Source: an uncultured Myxococcales bacterium
Lineage (GTDB): Bacteria; Myxococcota_A; UBA9042; DTJE01
NCBI GenBank assembly: GCA_903936705.1
Contig: CAIZWN010000045.1
Coordinates: 1-64,000, forward strand
DNA length: 64,000 nucleotides
Direction: 5' to 3'
Position numbers and translations under genes: made by a program. The first letter of the stretch is position 1, and the number at the start of each line of letters is the position of its first letter. The notes under the pieces are model-generated. The model had not been told where the DNA came from, did not search any database, and saw only the letters and a list, made by a program, of their open reading frames with translations. This document shows positions 26,567 through 35,019 of the stretch, piece after piece.

Positions 26567-27788
26567 CGGGACGTTGGCTGCGCCTGCGTCCAAGAGTGTT
26601 CTGCAGCGCCTGGTTGCGTTGGGCGTCCTGACTTCCGGGCGCACGGTCATCGACGGGGCCTCATTGTGCGACGACGTCCGGGCTTCCTTGGGCGTGGCTG
26701 TCGCGATGGGTGCCCGCGTTTCGTGGGAAGGAAATCGTCTGTTGCTGGATGGGCCGGGTTTTCCCCAGTCGGGCGCCTTCGACTGTGGCGAGTCGGGCCT
26801 GTGCTTGCGGATGTTCTCGGCGGTTGCTGCCCTGCTGCCAGGCGAATCGGTGCTGCATGCCCGAGGTTCCCTGCGGAGTCGCCCGGTGTCCATGCTGGTC
26901 GATCCGCTGCGTGTACTGGGCGTCGCCTGCGACAGCCGCGACGGCCTGCCGCCGGTCACGGTGCGGGGGCCGATGACTGGGGGGAGGGTGACGATCCCCG
27001 GGGACGTAAGTTCGCAGTTCCTGACGGGCCTACTGATCGCGCTGCCCACGGCCAAGGCCGACACGGTACTGGACGTCGTGGATTTGAAGAGCACTCCCTA
27101 TGTCGATCTGACGCTGGACCTTGTGGCTCGGGCGGGCGCAGAGGTGGTTCGCGACGGCTTCCGGCGTTTCGATGTGAGGGGCGGACAGTCATATTCTGCG
27201 CGGTCCTGGGCTGCCGAGGGCGACTGGAGCGGCGCGGCCTTTTTGCTGGTGGCCGGAGCCCTGGCTGGGCGCGTTCGTGTGACTGGACTGGATTTGGCTT
27301 CGCGGCAGGCTGATGTGCGCATACTTGAAGCGCTGCGGGCTTGTGGGGCGGGCCTGGTTGCCGGCCCCGGTGCGGTTGAATGTGCCGCTGGACACCTGCG
27401 GTCTTTCGAGTTCGACGCGACCGATTGCCCCGACCTGCTGCCTCCGCTGGTGGCGCTGGCGGCCAACTGTGCGGGGGTGTCCGTGCTGCATGGCTCGGCG
27501 CGCCTGCGCCACAAGGAGAGCGACCGGTCGGCAGCGTTGCGGGCCGAGTTTGGCCAACTGGGCGTGGTGATCGATGATGACGGAGAGGCTCTGCGGGTGT
27601 TGGGCGGCCCGATTTCGGGAGGGCAGGCGTCCTCCCGGGGAGATCATCGCATTGCGATGGCGCTGGCGGTGGCGGCCCTTGTGGCCCGGGCGCCAGTGAC
27701 CATCGAGGGCGATGCCTGCGTCGCCAAGTCCTACGAGGGTTTCTTTTCGGACCTGGCCTCGCTGGGGGCCGTGGTGGAGGAGGTCTAG
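26538..27788 (+). CDS. aroA: EPSP synthase
   Basis: A 416-residue 5-enolpyruvylshikimate-3-phosphate synthase acting on shikimate 3-phosphate and PEP. Landmarks are PASKSVLQR (substrate Lys-Ser), GESGLCLRMFS (PEP loop), RSRPVSML, SSQFLTGLL, LKSTPYVDLT, GDWSGAAF, LRHKESDR and GDHRIAMA. The PEP loop differs from the class I GNAGTAMR form: it has ES and LCL around the conserved Gly, like EPSPS of Bacteroidetes and archaea. The first 29 bp overlap aroDEK. aroC begins immediately after the stop. Confidence 0.94.
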   Translation: MKCVVPSRVDGTLAAPASKSVLQRLVALGVLTSGRTVIDGASLCDDVRASLGVAVAMGARVSWEGNRLLLDGPGFPQSGAFDCGESGLCLRMFSAVAALLPGESVLHARGSLRSRPVSMLVDPLRVLGVACDSRDGLPPVTVRGPMTGGRVTIPGDVSSQFLTGLLIALPTAKADTVLDVVDLKSTPYVDLTLDLVARAGAEVVRDGFRRFDVRGGQSYSARSWAAEGDWSGAAFLLVAGALAGRVRVTGLDLASRQADVRILEALRACGAGLVAGPGAVECAAGHLRSFEFDATDCPDLLPPLVALAANCAGVSVLHGSARLRHKESDRSAALRAEFGQLGVVIDDDGEALRVLGGPISGGQASSRGDHRIAMALAVAALVARAPVTIEGDACVAKSYEGFFSDLASLGAVVEEV

Positions 27789-28811
27789 GTGAACAGCTTC
27801 GGACGCGTGTTCCGCCTGTCCATCTTTGGCGAGTCCCACGGCCCCGCGGTCGGAGTCGTCATCGATGGTTGCCCACCCGGGATTCAGGTGTCAGTCGAGG
27901 ACTTTCTACCCGACCTGGACCGTCGTCGCAGTGGCGCCGAAGGCACCACCCCGCGCCGCGAGCCCGACTTGCCGGTGCTGGTGTCCGGCGTCCACCTGGG
28001 TTTCACGACGGGCGCTCCGTTGACCGTGCAGGTGGCCAACACGGACATCCGTTCGCAGGACTACGACCTTGCTTCAACGCCGCGCCCGGGTCATGCGGAT
28101 TTCAGCGGCAATGCGAAGTGGGCCGGTTTCAACGACCCTCGCGGTGGCGGCCACTTTTCGGGGCGTTTGACGCTGTGCTTGGTGCTGGCCGGTGTCGTTG
28201 CAAAGAAGCTGCTGCCTGGCGTGACCTTCCGGGCGCGTCTGACGCAGGCCGGCGGATCGGCAGACGTGGAGGCCGCAGTTCGGGCAGCCATGGCCGACGG
28301 CGACTCGGTGGGTGGTTTGGTGGAGTGCACGGTTGATGGTTTGCCACCTGGCCTGGGCGAACCGTTCTTTGACTCGCTTGAATCGCTTCTGGCGCACATG
28401 CTGTTCGCGATCCCGGCGGTGAAGGGCGTGGATTTCGGGTCGGGCTTTGCCGCGGCCACCATGCGAGGCAGCGCGCACAACGACGTCTTCGTCGCAACCA
28501 ATGGCCATACCGCGACCAACCACGCTGGCGGCATCAACGGGGGTATCTCGAACGGCAATCCCGTCGAGTTCCGGGTCGCCGTGAAGGCTACTTCCAGCAT
28601 TGGCCGTCCTCAGCAAACGCTGGATTTCGAAACGGGGAAACCTGTGACGCTGGCAGTTCGCGGGCGTCACGACGCCTGTATCGCCTTGCGGGTCCCGGTT
28701 GTCGTCGAGGCCGCCGCTGCCCTGGTTCTGGCGGACCTCTCACTGTTGCGTCTTACCCAGATGCCGCAGTCTTCAGGAAGATCCTTTTTTGGCCACGGCA
28801 CGGGAACCTGA
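27789..28811 (+). CDS. aroC: Chorismate synthase
   Basis: A 340-residue FMN-dependent enzyme making chorismate. The signatures are FGESHGPAVG, TPRPGHADF, RGGGHFSGR, NHAGGINGGISNG and GRHDACI. It starts with GTG directly after the aroA stop (TAG GTG), with AGGAGG 8 bp upstream. It is the last gene of the nine-gene aromatic run; about 100 bp separates it from the SDR gene. The run of T residues just beyond the stop lacks a convincing hairpin, so termination is not established. Confidence 0.96.
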   Translation: MNSFGRVFRLSIFGESHGPAVGVVIDGCPPGIQVSVEDFLPDLDRRRSGAEGTTPRREPDLPVLVSGVHLGFTTGAPLTVQVANTDIRSQDYDLASTPRPGHADFSGNAKWAGFNDPRGGGHFSGRLTLCLVLAGVVAKKLLPGVTFRARLTQAGGSADVEAAVRAAMADGDSVGGLVECTVDGLPPGLGEPFFDSLESLLAHMLFAIPAVKGVDFGSGFAAATMRGSAHNDVFVATNGHTATNHAGGINGGISNGNPVEFRVAVKATSSIGRPQQTLDFETGKPVTLAVRGRHDACIALRVPVVVEAAAALVLADLSLLRLTQMPQSSGRSFFGHGTGT

Positions 28812-28910
28812 CCAATCCCCTTTTTTTGCTGATTGAACCGGTATTTCATCGCTTGTTGTGGTCTGTCTCGGGGGGTAGGATCCAGCCTCAAAGCAAGGGG
28901 GGGGACCACT

Positions 28911-29735
28911 ATGGCCCGGCCGACTTTCAACGGCAAGAACGTCTATATCTTCGGTGGGTCGTCGGGGATCGGCCTCGAAACCGCGAAGCTGCTGGCCCAG
29001 CGAGGGTCGAATTTGATCCTGTTCGCGCGTAATCGTGACCGCCTGGAACGCGCGGTCGAGGAGGTTTCCGGCCAGCGCCTGGCCAGAAGCCAGACATTCA
29101 CCAGCCGTGTTCTTGACGTGTCCGATCGCGACGCGGTTGACGCCGTGGTCAAGGAAGCCGTTACCGGGTTCGGCGTACCGCAGATCGTGGTCAACGCCGC
29201 CGGCCGCGCCATTCCCAGGCACTTTGAGGAGATTACCCAGCAGCAGTTCGACGAGACGATGAAAATCAATCTTTACGGCGTCTGGAACACCGTGTCGGCC
29301 GTGCTTCCGTTCATGAAGGAGCGCGGCGGGACCATTGTCAACACGTCGTCAGTGGGCGGGTTCGTGGGCGTCTTCGGATACGCCGACTACGCGGCATCGA
29401 AATTCGCCGTGATCGGGCTGTCCGAGGTGTTGCGCGCCGAATTGAAAAAATACGGAATCAACGTCGCCGTGCTGTGCCCGCCCGACACGGACACTCCCGG
29501 TTTCGAGGTCGAGAACCTTACCAAGCCTGCAGAAACCATGATGATTTCGGAAGGCGCCGGACTGATGCTGCCGGTGGAAGTGGCGCGCGCCCTGCTGAGC
29601 GGGATCGAGTGCGGCGACCCGGTCATTGTTCCTGGCTTCGAGGGCAGGCTGACCTGGTTCATGAAGCGGCACGTTCCAGCGCTGGTGGACTTCGTCATGG
29701 AACGAGGCATTCGCAAGGCACAGCGCAAGGCGTAG
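28911..29735 (+). CDS. Short-chain dehydrogenase, 3-ketodihydrosphingosine reductase-like
   Basis: A 274-residue classical SDR. The cofactor loop is GGSSGIG, followed by NAAG, a catalytic Ser in NTSSVGG, and YADYAASK with Tyr and Lys. The segment CPPDTDTPGFEVEN..KPAET closely matches the PPDTDTPG motif of eukaryotic KDSR/TSC10 enzymes, which reduce 3-ketosphinganine. A C-terminal hydrophobic/basic tail (about 235-274) may contact membrane. The start is ATG 28911. Eleven bp separate it from the extended SDR that follows, so they form one unit. Sphingoid specificity is inference from one motif; a different 3-keto lipid is possible. No serine palmitoyltransferase gene is in the window. Confidence 0.85.
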   Translation: MARPTFNGKNVYIFGGSSGIGLETAKLLAQRGSNLILFARNRDRLERAVEEVSGQRLARSQTFTSRVLDVSDRDAVDAVVKEAVTGFGVPQIVVNAAGRAIPRHFEEITQQQFDETMKINLYGVWNTVSAVLPFMKERGGTIVNTSSVGGFVGVFGYADYAASKFAVIGLSEVLRAELKKYGINVAVLCPPDTDTPGFEVENLTKPAETMMISEGAGLMLPVEVARALLSGIECGDPVIVPGFEGRLTWFMKRHVPALVDFVMERGIRKAQRKA

Positions 29736-29746
29736 GAGGTTTCCAG

Positions 29747-30739
29747 ATGAAGGGTCGGAAGAAATGCCTGGTGACCGGGGCGACCGGATTCCTTGGAACC
29801 AACCTGGTTCACGCCCTGTTACGGGACGGTTGGGAGGTGCGAGCCTTCGGGCTTGAGGGGTCGGAGACGCGCTATATCCGCGAACTGCCGATCGAGATCG
29901 TCACCGGCGATGTCACCCGCGAGTCAGATGTCGATCGGGCCGTGCAGGGGGTCGAAGTGGTCTTCCACCTGGCTGGCGACACATCGTGGTGGCGGCGAAA
30001 TTTCGAACGCCAGCGGCGGATAAACGTGGATGGCGTTGTGAACGTGGCCAACGCGTGCAGGTCGCACGGCGTCAGGCGGTTGGTGCACACATCGACCGTC
30101 GATGCGCTGGGGTACAATCCCGGCGGCCTCGCCGACGAGAAGTGGCTTGACTACAACTATGGCGGTACCGGGTACAATTACGCGGATACCAAGCGTGAAG
30201 GCGAGCGGCTGGTCCGCGAGTTCAACAAGGACGGCCTGGAGGTCGTCGTCGTCTACCCGGGCAGCATGATCGGCCCGTACGATTTCACTTTGCAATACGG
30301 TCGGCTGTTTTTTGACTTGCGGGACGGCAAGGTTCCTGGCTGTCCCCCGGGTGGCGTCAGTTTCGGACACGTGGCGGCGGTTGCGCGGGCCCACATCAGC
30401 GCAGCGACGTCGGGGCGGCCAGGCGAAGGCTATGTTTGTGCCGGCGTGAATGTCACCTACAAGGAATTGTTCCAGTCGATTGCCGGTTGCTTTGGCCGAC
30501 CCGCGCCGAAACTGGTCTTCCCGCGCCCGGTCTTCGTCGCCTACGGATATGCGATGCAGGCGCTGTCCGCCTTGACGGGCCAGGCGCCCGAGGTCGATCC
30601 CGGCATGGCTCGCTATATGTCGGTGAACGCGTACTACGATTCCAGCAAGGCCGTTTCCGAACTGGGTTACGAGGTCGTCGGTCTGAATTCAATGATTGGT
30701 GATGCCTACGAATGGTACCGTAGAAACGGCTTTTTCTAG
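29747..30739 (+). CDS. Extended SDR (NAD-dependent epimerase/dehydratase, reductase-like)
   Basis: A 330-residue extended short-chain dehydrogenase. The NAD(P) loop is TGATGFLGTNL; catalytic YNYADTK provides Tyr and Lys, and TSTVDAL supplies the Ser/Thr. The overall layout resembles dihydroflavonol-4-reductase/3beta-hydroxysteroid-type enzymes, a group that also contains bacterial ceramide reductase (CerR). The start is ATG with AGGAGG 7 bp upstream. It is cotranscribed with the KDSR-like gene, so both may act on the same keto lipid. The substrate is not determinable from sequence. Confidence 0.85.
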   Translation: MKGRKKCLVTGATGFLGTNLVHALLRDGWEVRAFGLEGSETRYIRELPIEIVTGDVTRESDVDRAVQGVEVVFHLAGDTSWWRRNFERQRRINVDGVVNVANACRSHGVRRLVHTSTVDALGYNPGGLADEKWLDYNYGGTGYNYADTKREGERLVREFNKDGLEVVVVYPGSMIGPYDFTLQYGRLFFDLRDGKVPGCPPGGVSFGHVAAVARAHISAATSGRPGEGYVCAGVNVTYKELFQSIAGCFGRPAPKLVFPRPVFVAYGYAMQALSALTGQAPEVDPGMARYMSVNAYYDSSKAVSELGYEVVGLNSMIGDAYEWYRRNGFF

Positions 30740-30905
30740 GCCGAAAATCCGAACGGCACGATTGATCGAGATTCCCTGCCAACTTGCGTATCAGTTCGAT
30801 CAGGATTCTGCGCGCCATGTCATTGGAACCCTTTGAATTCCAGCGCAAAGCGCACGTTGCGAGGCCTTCCGACGTACACTTCGACAGTTCATCCGGGGGA
30901 AATCC

Positions 30906-32423
30906 GTGCCGCAAGGCTATCTGAAACGTATCCTGAAGGCGCGCGTCCACGATGTCGCCATCGAATCACCTCTCGAACTGGCTCCGCGTCTGTCGCGCCG
31001 GCTGGGCGCCCAGGTGCTGCTGAAGCGCGAGGACTTGCAGCCGGTGTTCTCGTTCAAGCTGCGAGGGGCGGCCAACCGTATTGCCAGGATTCCGGCCGAG
31101 GACGTCGGGCGTGGGGTCATCTGCGCGTCGGCCGGCAATCATGCCCAGGGTGTTGCCTTGGCTGCCAAGCGGCGTGGCTTGCGGGCCGTAATCGTCATGC
31201 CGGTGACCACCCCTTCCATCAAGGTCGCAGCCGTGCGGGATCTGGGTGGCGAGGTCGTGCTGTGCGGGGACGACTATGACGCGGCCTCGCTGAAGGCACG
31301 CGAACTGGCCGATCGCGACGGGATGGTATTCGTCCACCCTTTCGACGACCCGGAGGTCATCGCCGGGCAGGGGACCATTGCCCTGGAATTGTTGCGCCAG
31401 CGTCCCGAGGGGTTTCACGCGGTATTCGTTCCGATCGGCGGCGGCGGCCTGATCGCAGGCGTTGGCACCTGTCTGAAGGCGTTGCACCCGGAGATTCGAA
31501 TCATCGGTGTTGAACCCGAGGACGCTCCCACGATGCACGCCGCGCTTGCCGCAGGGGCGCCGGTGACGCTGCTGCGGGTCGGGCTGTTTGCCGATGGCGT
31601 AGCCGTGCGTCGTGTGGGGGACGAGACCTTCCGCCTGGCCAGGGACTGCGTGGACGAGATAGTGCTGGTGTCCAACGACGAGATCTGTGCCGCTGTACAG
31701 GACATCTTCGAGGACACGCGGTCGATTGCCGAGCCTGCCGGTGCGCTGGCAGTGGCCGGCCTGAAGCGCTGGGCCGCATCGAACCCGGTTGCCGGCCTGA
31801 CGGTCGTCACTCTGGTCAGCGGCGCCAATATGAACTTCGATCGACTGCGCCACGTTGCCGAGCGGGCCGACTTGGGCGCCGATCGCGAGGCTTTGCTGGC
31901 GGTCGAGATCCCTGAACGGCCCGGGTCCTTTTTGGCCTTCTGTGCTGTCATCGGGTCCCACTTCGTTACCGAGTTCAACTACCGCTATGGCGACCCGGCC
32001 AACGCGCGTGTCTTCGTGGGTCTGGCCCTGTCAGGAGGCCGGGACGAGAAGGCGAAAGTAGTCGAGGCGATCCGTGCTGCCGACCTTCAGGTAGTCGACA
32101 TGAGCGGCGACGAGATGGCCAAGTTGCACGTGCGCTACATGGTTGGCGGTCGTGTGGCAGGCCTTCGGCACGAACGCTTGTTCCGCTTCGAGTTCCCCGA
32201 ACGGCCGGGCGCGTTGCTGGGATTCCTTACGTCGGTCGGGTCCACCTGGAACATATCGCTGTTCCACTACCGGAACCATGGCGCCGACTATGGCCGTGTG
32301 CTGGTGGGGATTCAGGTTGCCCCCGACGATGATGCTGCATTTCGGACCCATCTCGAGGCGCTGAACTTTTCGTGGGCCGAGGAGACGGACAACCCCGCCT
32401 ACCGGCTGTTTCTGGCGCCCTGA
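30906..32423 (+). CDS. ilvA: Biosynthetic threonine dehydratase
   Basis: A 505-residue PLP enzyme deaminating threonine to 2-oxobutyrate, the first step to isoleucine. The PLP lysine is Lys51 in SFKLRGA; SAGNHAQGVA and GGGGLIAGV bind cofactor. The C-terminus holds two ACT-like regulatory domains (about 325-410 and 420-500; ERPGSFLAFC, ERPGALLGFL), as in the isoleucine-inhibited biosynthetic form rather than the short catabolic form. It starts at GTG 30906. 2-Oxobutyrate can also feed propionyl-CoA, which the prpBCD cycle in this window would consume. Confidence 0.95.
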   Translation: MPQGYLKRILKARVHDVAIESPLELAPRLSRRLGAQVLLKREDLQPVFSFKLRGAANRIARIPAEDVGRGVICASAGNHAQGVALAAKRRGLRAVIVMPVTTPSIKVAAVRDLGGEVVLCGDDYDAASLKARELADRDGMVFVHPFDDPEVIAGQGTIALELLRQRPEGFHAVFVPIGGGGLIAGVGTCLKALHPEIRIIGVEPEDAPTMHAALAAGAPVTLLRVGLFADGVAVRRVGDETFRLARDCVDEIVLVSNDEICAAVQDIFEDTRSIAEPAGALAVAGLKRWAASNPVAGLTVVTLVSGANMNFDRLRHVAERADLGADREALLAVEIPERPGSFLAFCAVIGSHFVTEFNYRYGDPANARVFVGLALSGGRDEKAKVVEAIRAADLQVVDMSGDEMAKLHVRYMVGGRVAGLRHERLFRFEFPERPGALLGFLTSVGSTWNISLFHYRNHGADYGRVLVGIQVAPDDDAAFRTHLEALNFSWAEETDNPAYRLFLAP

Positions 32424-32564
32424 AAACTGGAACTGTTCCTCGAGTCGAGATCGAACCATGTGTCTGGTGAGCAGTGAAACATTCGCTGTGCCTGATGGCG
32501 ATGTTTGACTCGGTTCGGACAGGTAGCTAGGATGCCTTTAGGCCTGTAGCAATGGGGCTGGGGT

Positions 32565-34976
32565 TTGGGAGCAGCGGCGTTGCGCCTGGGTCGGATCGTG
32601 TTGTCTGGCCGCGATGTGCAGGCGGATGGCCTAGCCCACGGTGAGCCTACCCTGGCCATCGAGTTCTCTGCCGGCGCGGGGCCTATAGGCACTGCCGTTT
32701 CTGGTTTCGTGTCGCAGTACCGACCGGGCGTGCTTTTCCTGGATGTGCCATCCGACGACATGATTGCCACCGTGAGGGCAGTGTCTGGTTGTGGCCTGCC
32801 GCTGGTTCTGGCGCCGCCTGTCGCCGTTGTTGTCGAAGATCTGGACGTCATTCGGTCAATCGTCGATGCAGCAGGTGTCCCGGCCATGGTGGGGCACCGG
32901 TTGCCATTTCAAGCCGGCCTCCTGCGGATCGCCGCGCTTTGCGGCAATGGCTATGGCCAGCGAGTAACGCGGTTTGAACTGCGCCTGCGCGCGGGCCTTG
33001 GTCGCATGCAGGACGCGCTGGACTCGGTGGCCGCCTTCGACCGATTGTTTGGCCATGTGACTGACGCTTTGTCGCTGCTGTCGCACATGGGGATTCCCAC
33101 CGCCGGCCTGAAGATCTCGAACACGATCGACCCGTCGTACTGGGGTGGCATGAGGCTTGGGCTAGACGCTGGTGGCGGCCTCGAAGGCCATGGGCTTCTG
33201 GTTCCCGGTGGGAGCGAATCACTGAAGCTTGTGGCACCCGACATGGAAGTGGATTGGCGCCTGGACGATTCGGGCGAGCATATCGAAGTGCGCGCCGGCC
33301 GACGCGTTTCGCGCACCGACCTGCCTCCGACAGACTTTCCTGGCGGGCTTGTCGAAGCTTTTAGTGATCTTCTGGGGCGTGGGCTGCCGTTGTGGGAAGG
33401 GCTGGATACCCTTTCGTCAGTGCTTCCTAAAGCGATCGAGCTTGTCGATGAGTATCTGCACGAAAATTCTGTTGCTGTACGGGCCTCCAGTCCAGGAATG
33501 GTGCGTCGGGAAGGCACGACTACGGGCGATGCGTTCTGGGATGCTTTCACGCCGACACGCATGGGGCAGGATTGGGGGTTGACCGCCCAGCCATCGGCGG
33601 CCGCCATTTTCCTTAAGCCATTGGAAACGGCCTTTCCGTTGTTGCTGGTCAGGGTGCCGTTGGCCAGCACGCGAGAAATTGATGTTCCATTCCCGCCTCT
33701 GGCGCTGGCGAGACTGGCTGGGATGGCGGCTTGCATCGGCGGACAGACCGTGCAGATCGACCTTGCTTGCGACTTCGAGCCTGGACCAGAGGTTGATCTG
33801 TCGAGGATCGACCTTGATGCGATGTGTGCCAGGCTGTCCGCCGAGTCAGGCGAACGCACCTTCGAATTGGCCGGGTTTTCGATCGAGGACCCAGACGCCT
33901 GGCCGGTGGTCGAGGCGCTTGCCCGTCACGTCAAGGCGAAAGGAATAGCAACCAGTGTCGTCGTCGGCGGGCGTGGGTTGCAAGGGATCGACAGGTCGCG
34001 AGTCGCGCAGTGCCGCGACCTGGATTTCCTGGTGCAAGGGGAAGGCGAGTTGCCTTTGTTGAGGCTGATGCAATTCCTGCGCGGACTGGCGGACGAGGCC
34101 AGTGTGCCGGGCCTGTGGCGCACCAGTTGGCCGCTGGATCGTTCGGCTAATGCCATTCTAGTGGCCGACCTGTCCCTGTTCCCGACGCCGGATTTCGCGG
34201 GGACCGACCTTACTCGATATGCATCCCTGAGCGAAGTCATAGGGACGCCATTCCTGTCCTACCTGTTCATACTGGGATGCCCTCAGCGGTGCGCGTTCTG
34301 TTCCAACACCTCCAGCCAGAAGGCCAGGACCCGTCCCGTGGCAGACGTCGTCAACGATCTGAGGGTGCTGCGCGATCGGCATGGGGTGCGGGATTTCTAT
34401 TTCCTGAACAACATGATCAACACGTCAGTCCCATACATGCGCCAGTTCCTGACGGCTATGGAGTCGGCGGATCTGGGTATTCGCTGGTGTGATTGCGCGC
34501 GACCGGCCGCATTATCTCGTGAAGACGTGGTGCGCCTGGCGCGCGTCGGCTGCGTGGAACTGACCTGGGGGGTCGATGCCGCAACACAGCGTCTGGCCGA
34601 CTTCGCGCACAAGGCCAGCCGGTTGGATAAGACACGCGTCATTCTGCGCGACGCCAGCGAGGCTGGAATCCGCAACATTGTGAATCTGATTGTAGGTCTG
34701 CCCAGCGAGACCGAGGACGACTTCTTGCAGACGATGCAATTCGTCAGCGAGATGGACCAGTACGTCGCGTCCTTCCGGGTGATGAACTACAGCTTCCAGG
34801 AGGGTTCGCCATTTCGCGAGTCGCCCCGCCAGTTCGGTCTCAGGCGCCGCGCCGACCGGTACGACGAGCTGGGTGGCGTTCGCTGGGCCCAGCACGAACA
34901 GTCCATGTTGCGGCGTTCCCGGATGTTGTCTGACCTGGTGTCGCGCCTCAAGCGCGCCAAGGGTGGCGGTGATTGA
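32565..34976 (+). CDS. Gfo/Idh/MocA-like domain fused to B12-binding radical SAM enzyme
   Basis: An 803-residue fusion. Residues 1-320 follow the Gfo/Idh/MocA oxidoreductase pattern (VLFLDVPSDDM, the later VGHRLPF at 109-114, SYWGGM..GLDAGGG, GLPLWEGLDTLS) but lack a GxGxxG NAD loop, and the catalytic EKP triad is APP (83-85), so this part is probably a pseudo-oxidoreductase. Residues about 350-520 form a cobalamin-binding-type domain (PFPPLALARLAGMAA) and 550-760 a radical SAM core with Cys572/576/579 (GCPQRCAFC), GVDAATQ and GLPSETEDDF. The start is TTG, following an in-frame stop at 32547; an ATG at 32552 in another frame encodes GLGFG, raising the possibility of a sequence or real frameshift. 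The role is unknown. Confidence 0.85.
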   Translation: MGAAALRLGRIVLSGRDVQADGLAHGEPTLAIEFSAGAGPIGTAVSGFVSQYRPGVLFLDVPSDDMIATVRAVSGCGLPLVLAPPVAVVVEDLDVIRSIVDAAGVPAMVGHRLPFQAGLLRIAALCGNGYGQRVTRFELRLRAGLGRMQDALDSVAAFDRLFGHVTDALSLLSHMGIPTAGLKISNTIDPSYWGGMRLGLDAGGGLEGHGLLVPGGSESLKLVAPDMEVDWRLDDSGEHIEVRAGRRVSRTDLPPTDFPGGLVEAFSDLLGRGLPLWEGLDTLSSVLPKAIELVDEYLHENSVAVRASSPGMVRREGTTTGDAFWDAFTPTRMGQDWGLTAQPSAAAIFLKPLETAFPLLLVRVPLASTREIDVPFPPLALARLAGMAACIGGQTVQIDLACDFEPGPEVDLSRIDLDAMCARLSAESGERTFELAGFSIEDPDAWPVVEALARHVKAKGIATSVVVGGRGLQGIDRSRVAQCRDLDFLVQGEGELPLLRLMQFLRGLADEASVPGLWRTSWPLDRSANAILVADLSLFPTPDFAGTDLTRYASLSEVIGTPFLSYLFILGCPQRCAFCSNTSSQKARTRPVADVVNDLRVLRDRHGVRDFYFLNNMINTSVPYMRQFLTAMESADLGIRWCDCARPAALSREDVVRLARVGCVELTWGVDAATQRLADFAHKASRLDKTRVILRDASEAGIRNIVNLIVGLPSETEDDFLQTMQFVSEMDQYVASFRVMNYSFQEGSPFRESPRQFGLRRRADRYDELGGVRWAQHEQSMLRRSRMLSDLVSRLKRAKGGGD

Positions 34977-35019
34977 TCGTTGCGGTGTGGTTGCACGGGC
35001 TGCGGGTCGGACACGATTA

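Noticed and set aside
28812-28910. A rho-independent terminator after aroC, suggested by a T-run
   Set aside because: No stable inverted repeat precedes the T-run, and the downstream SDR gene is close and in the same orientation.
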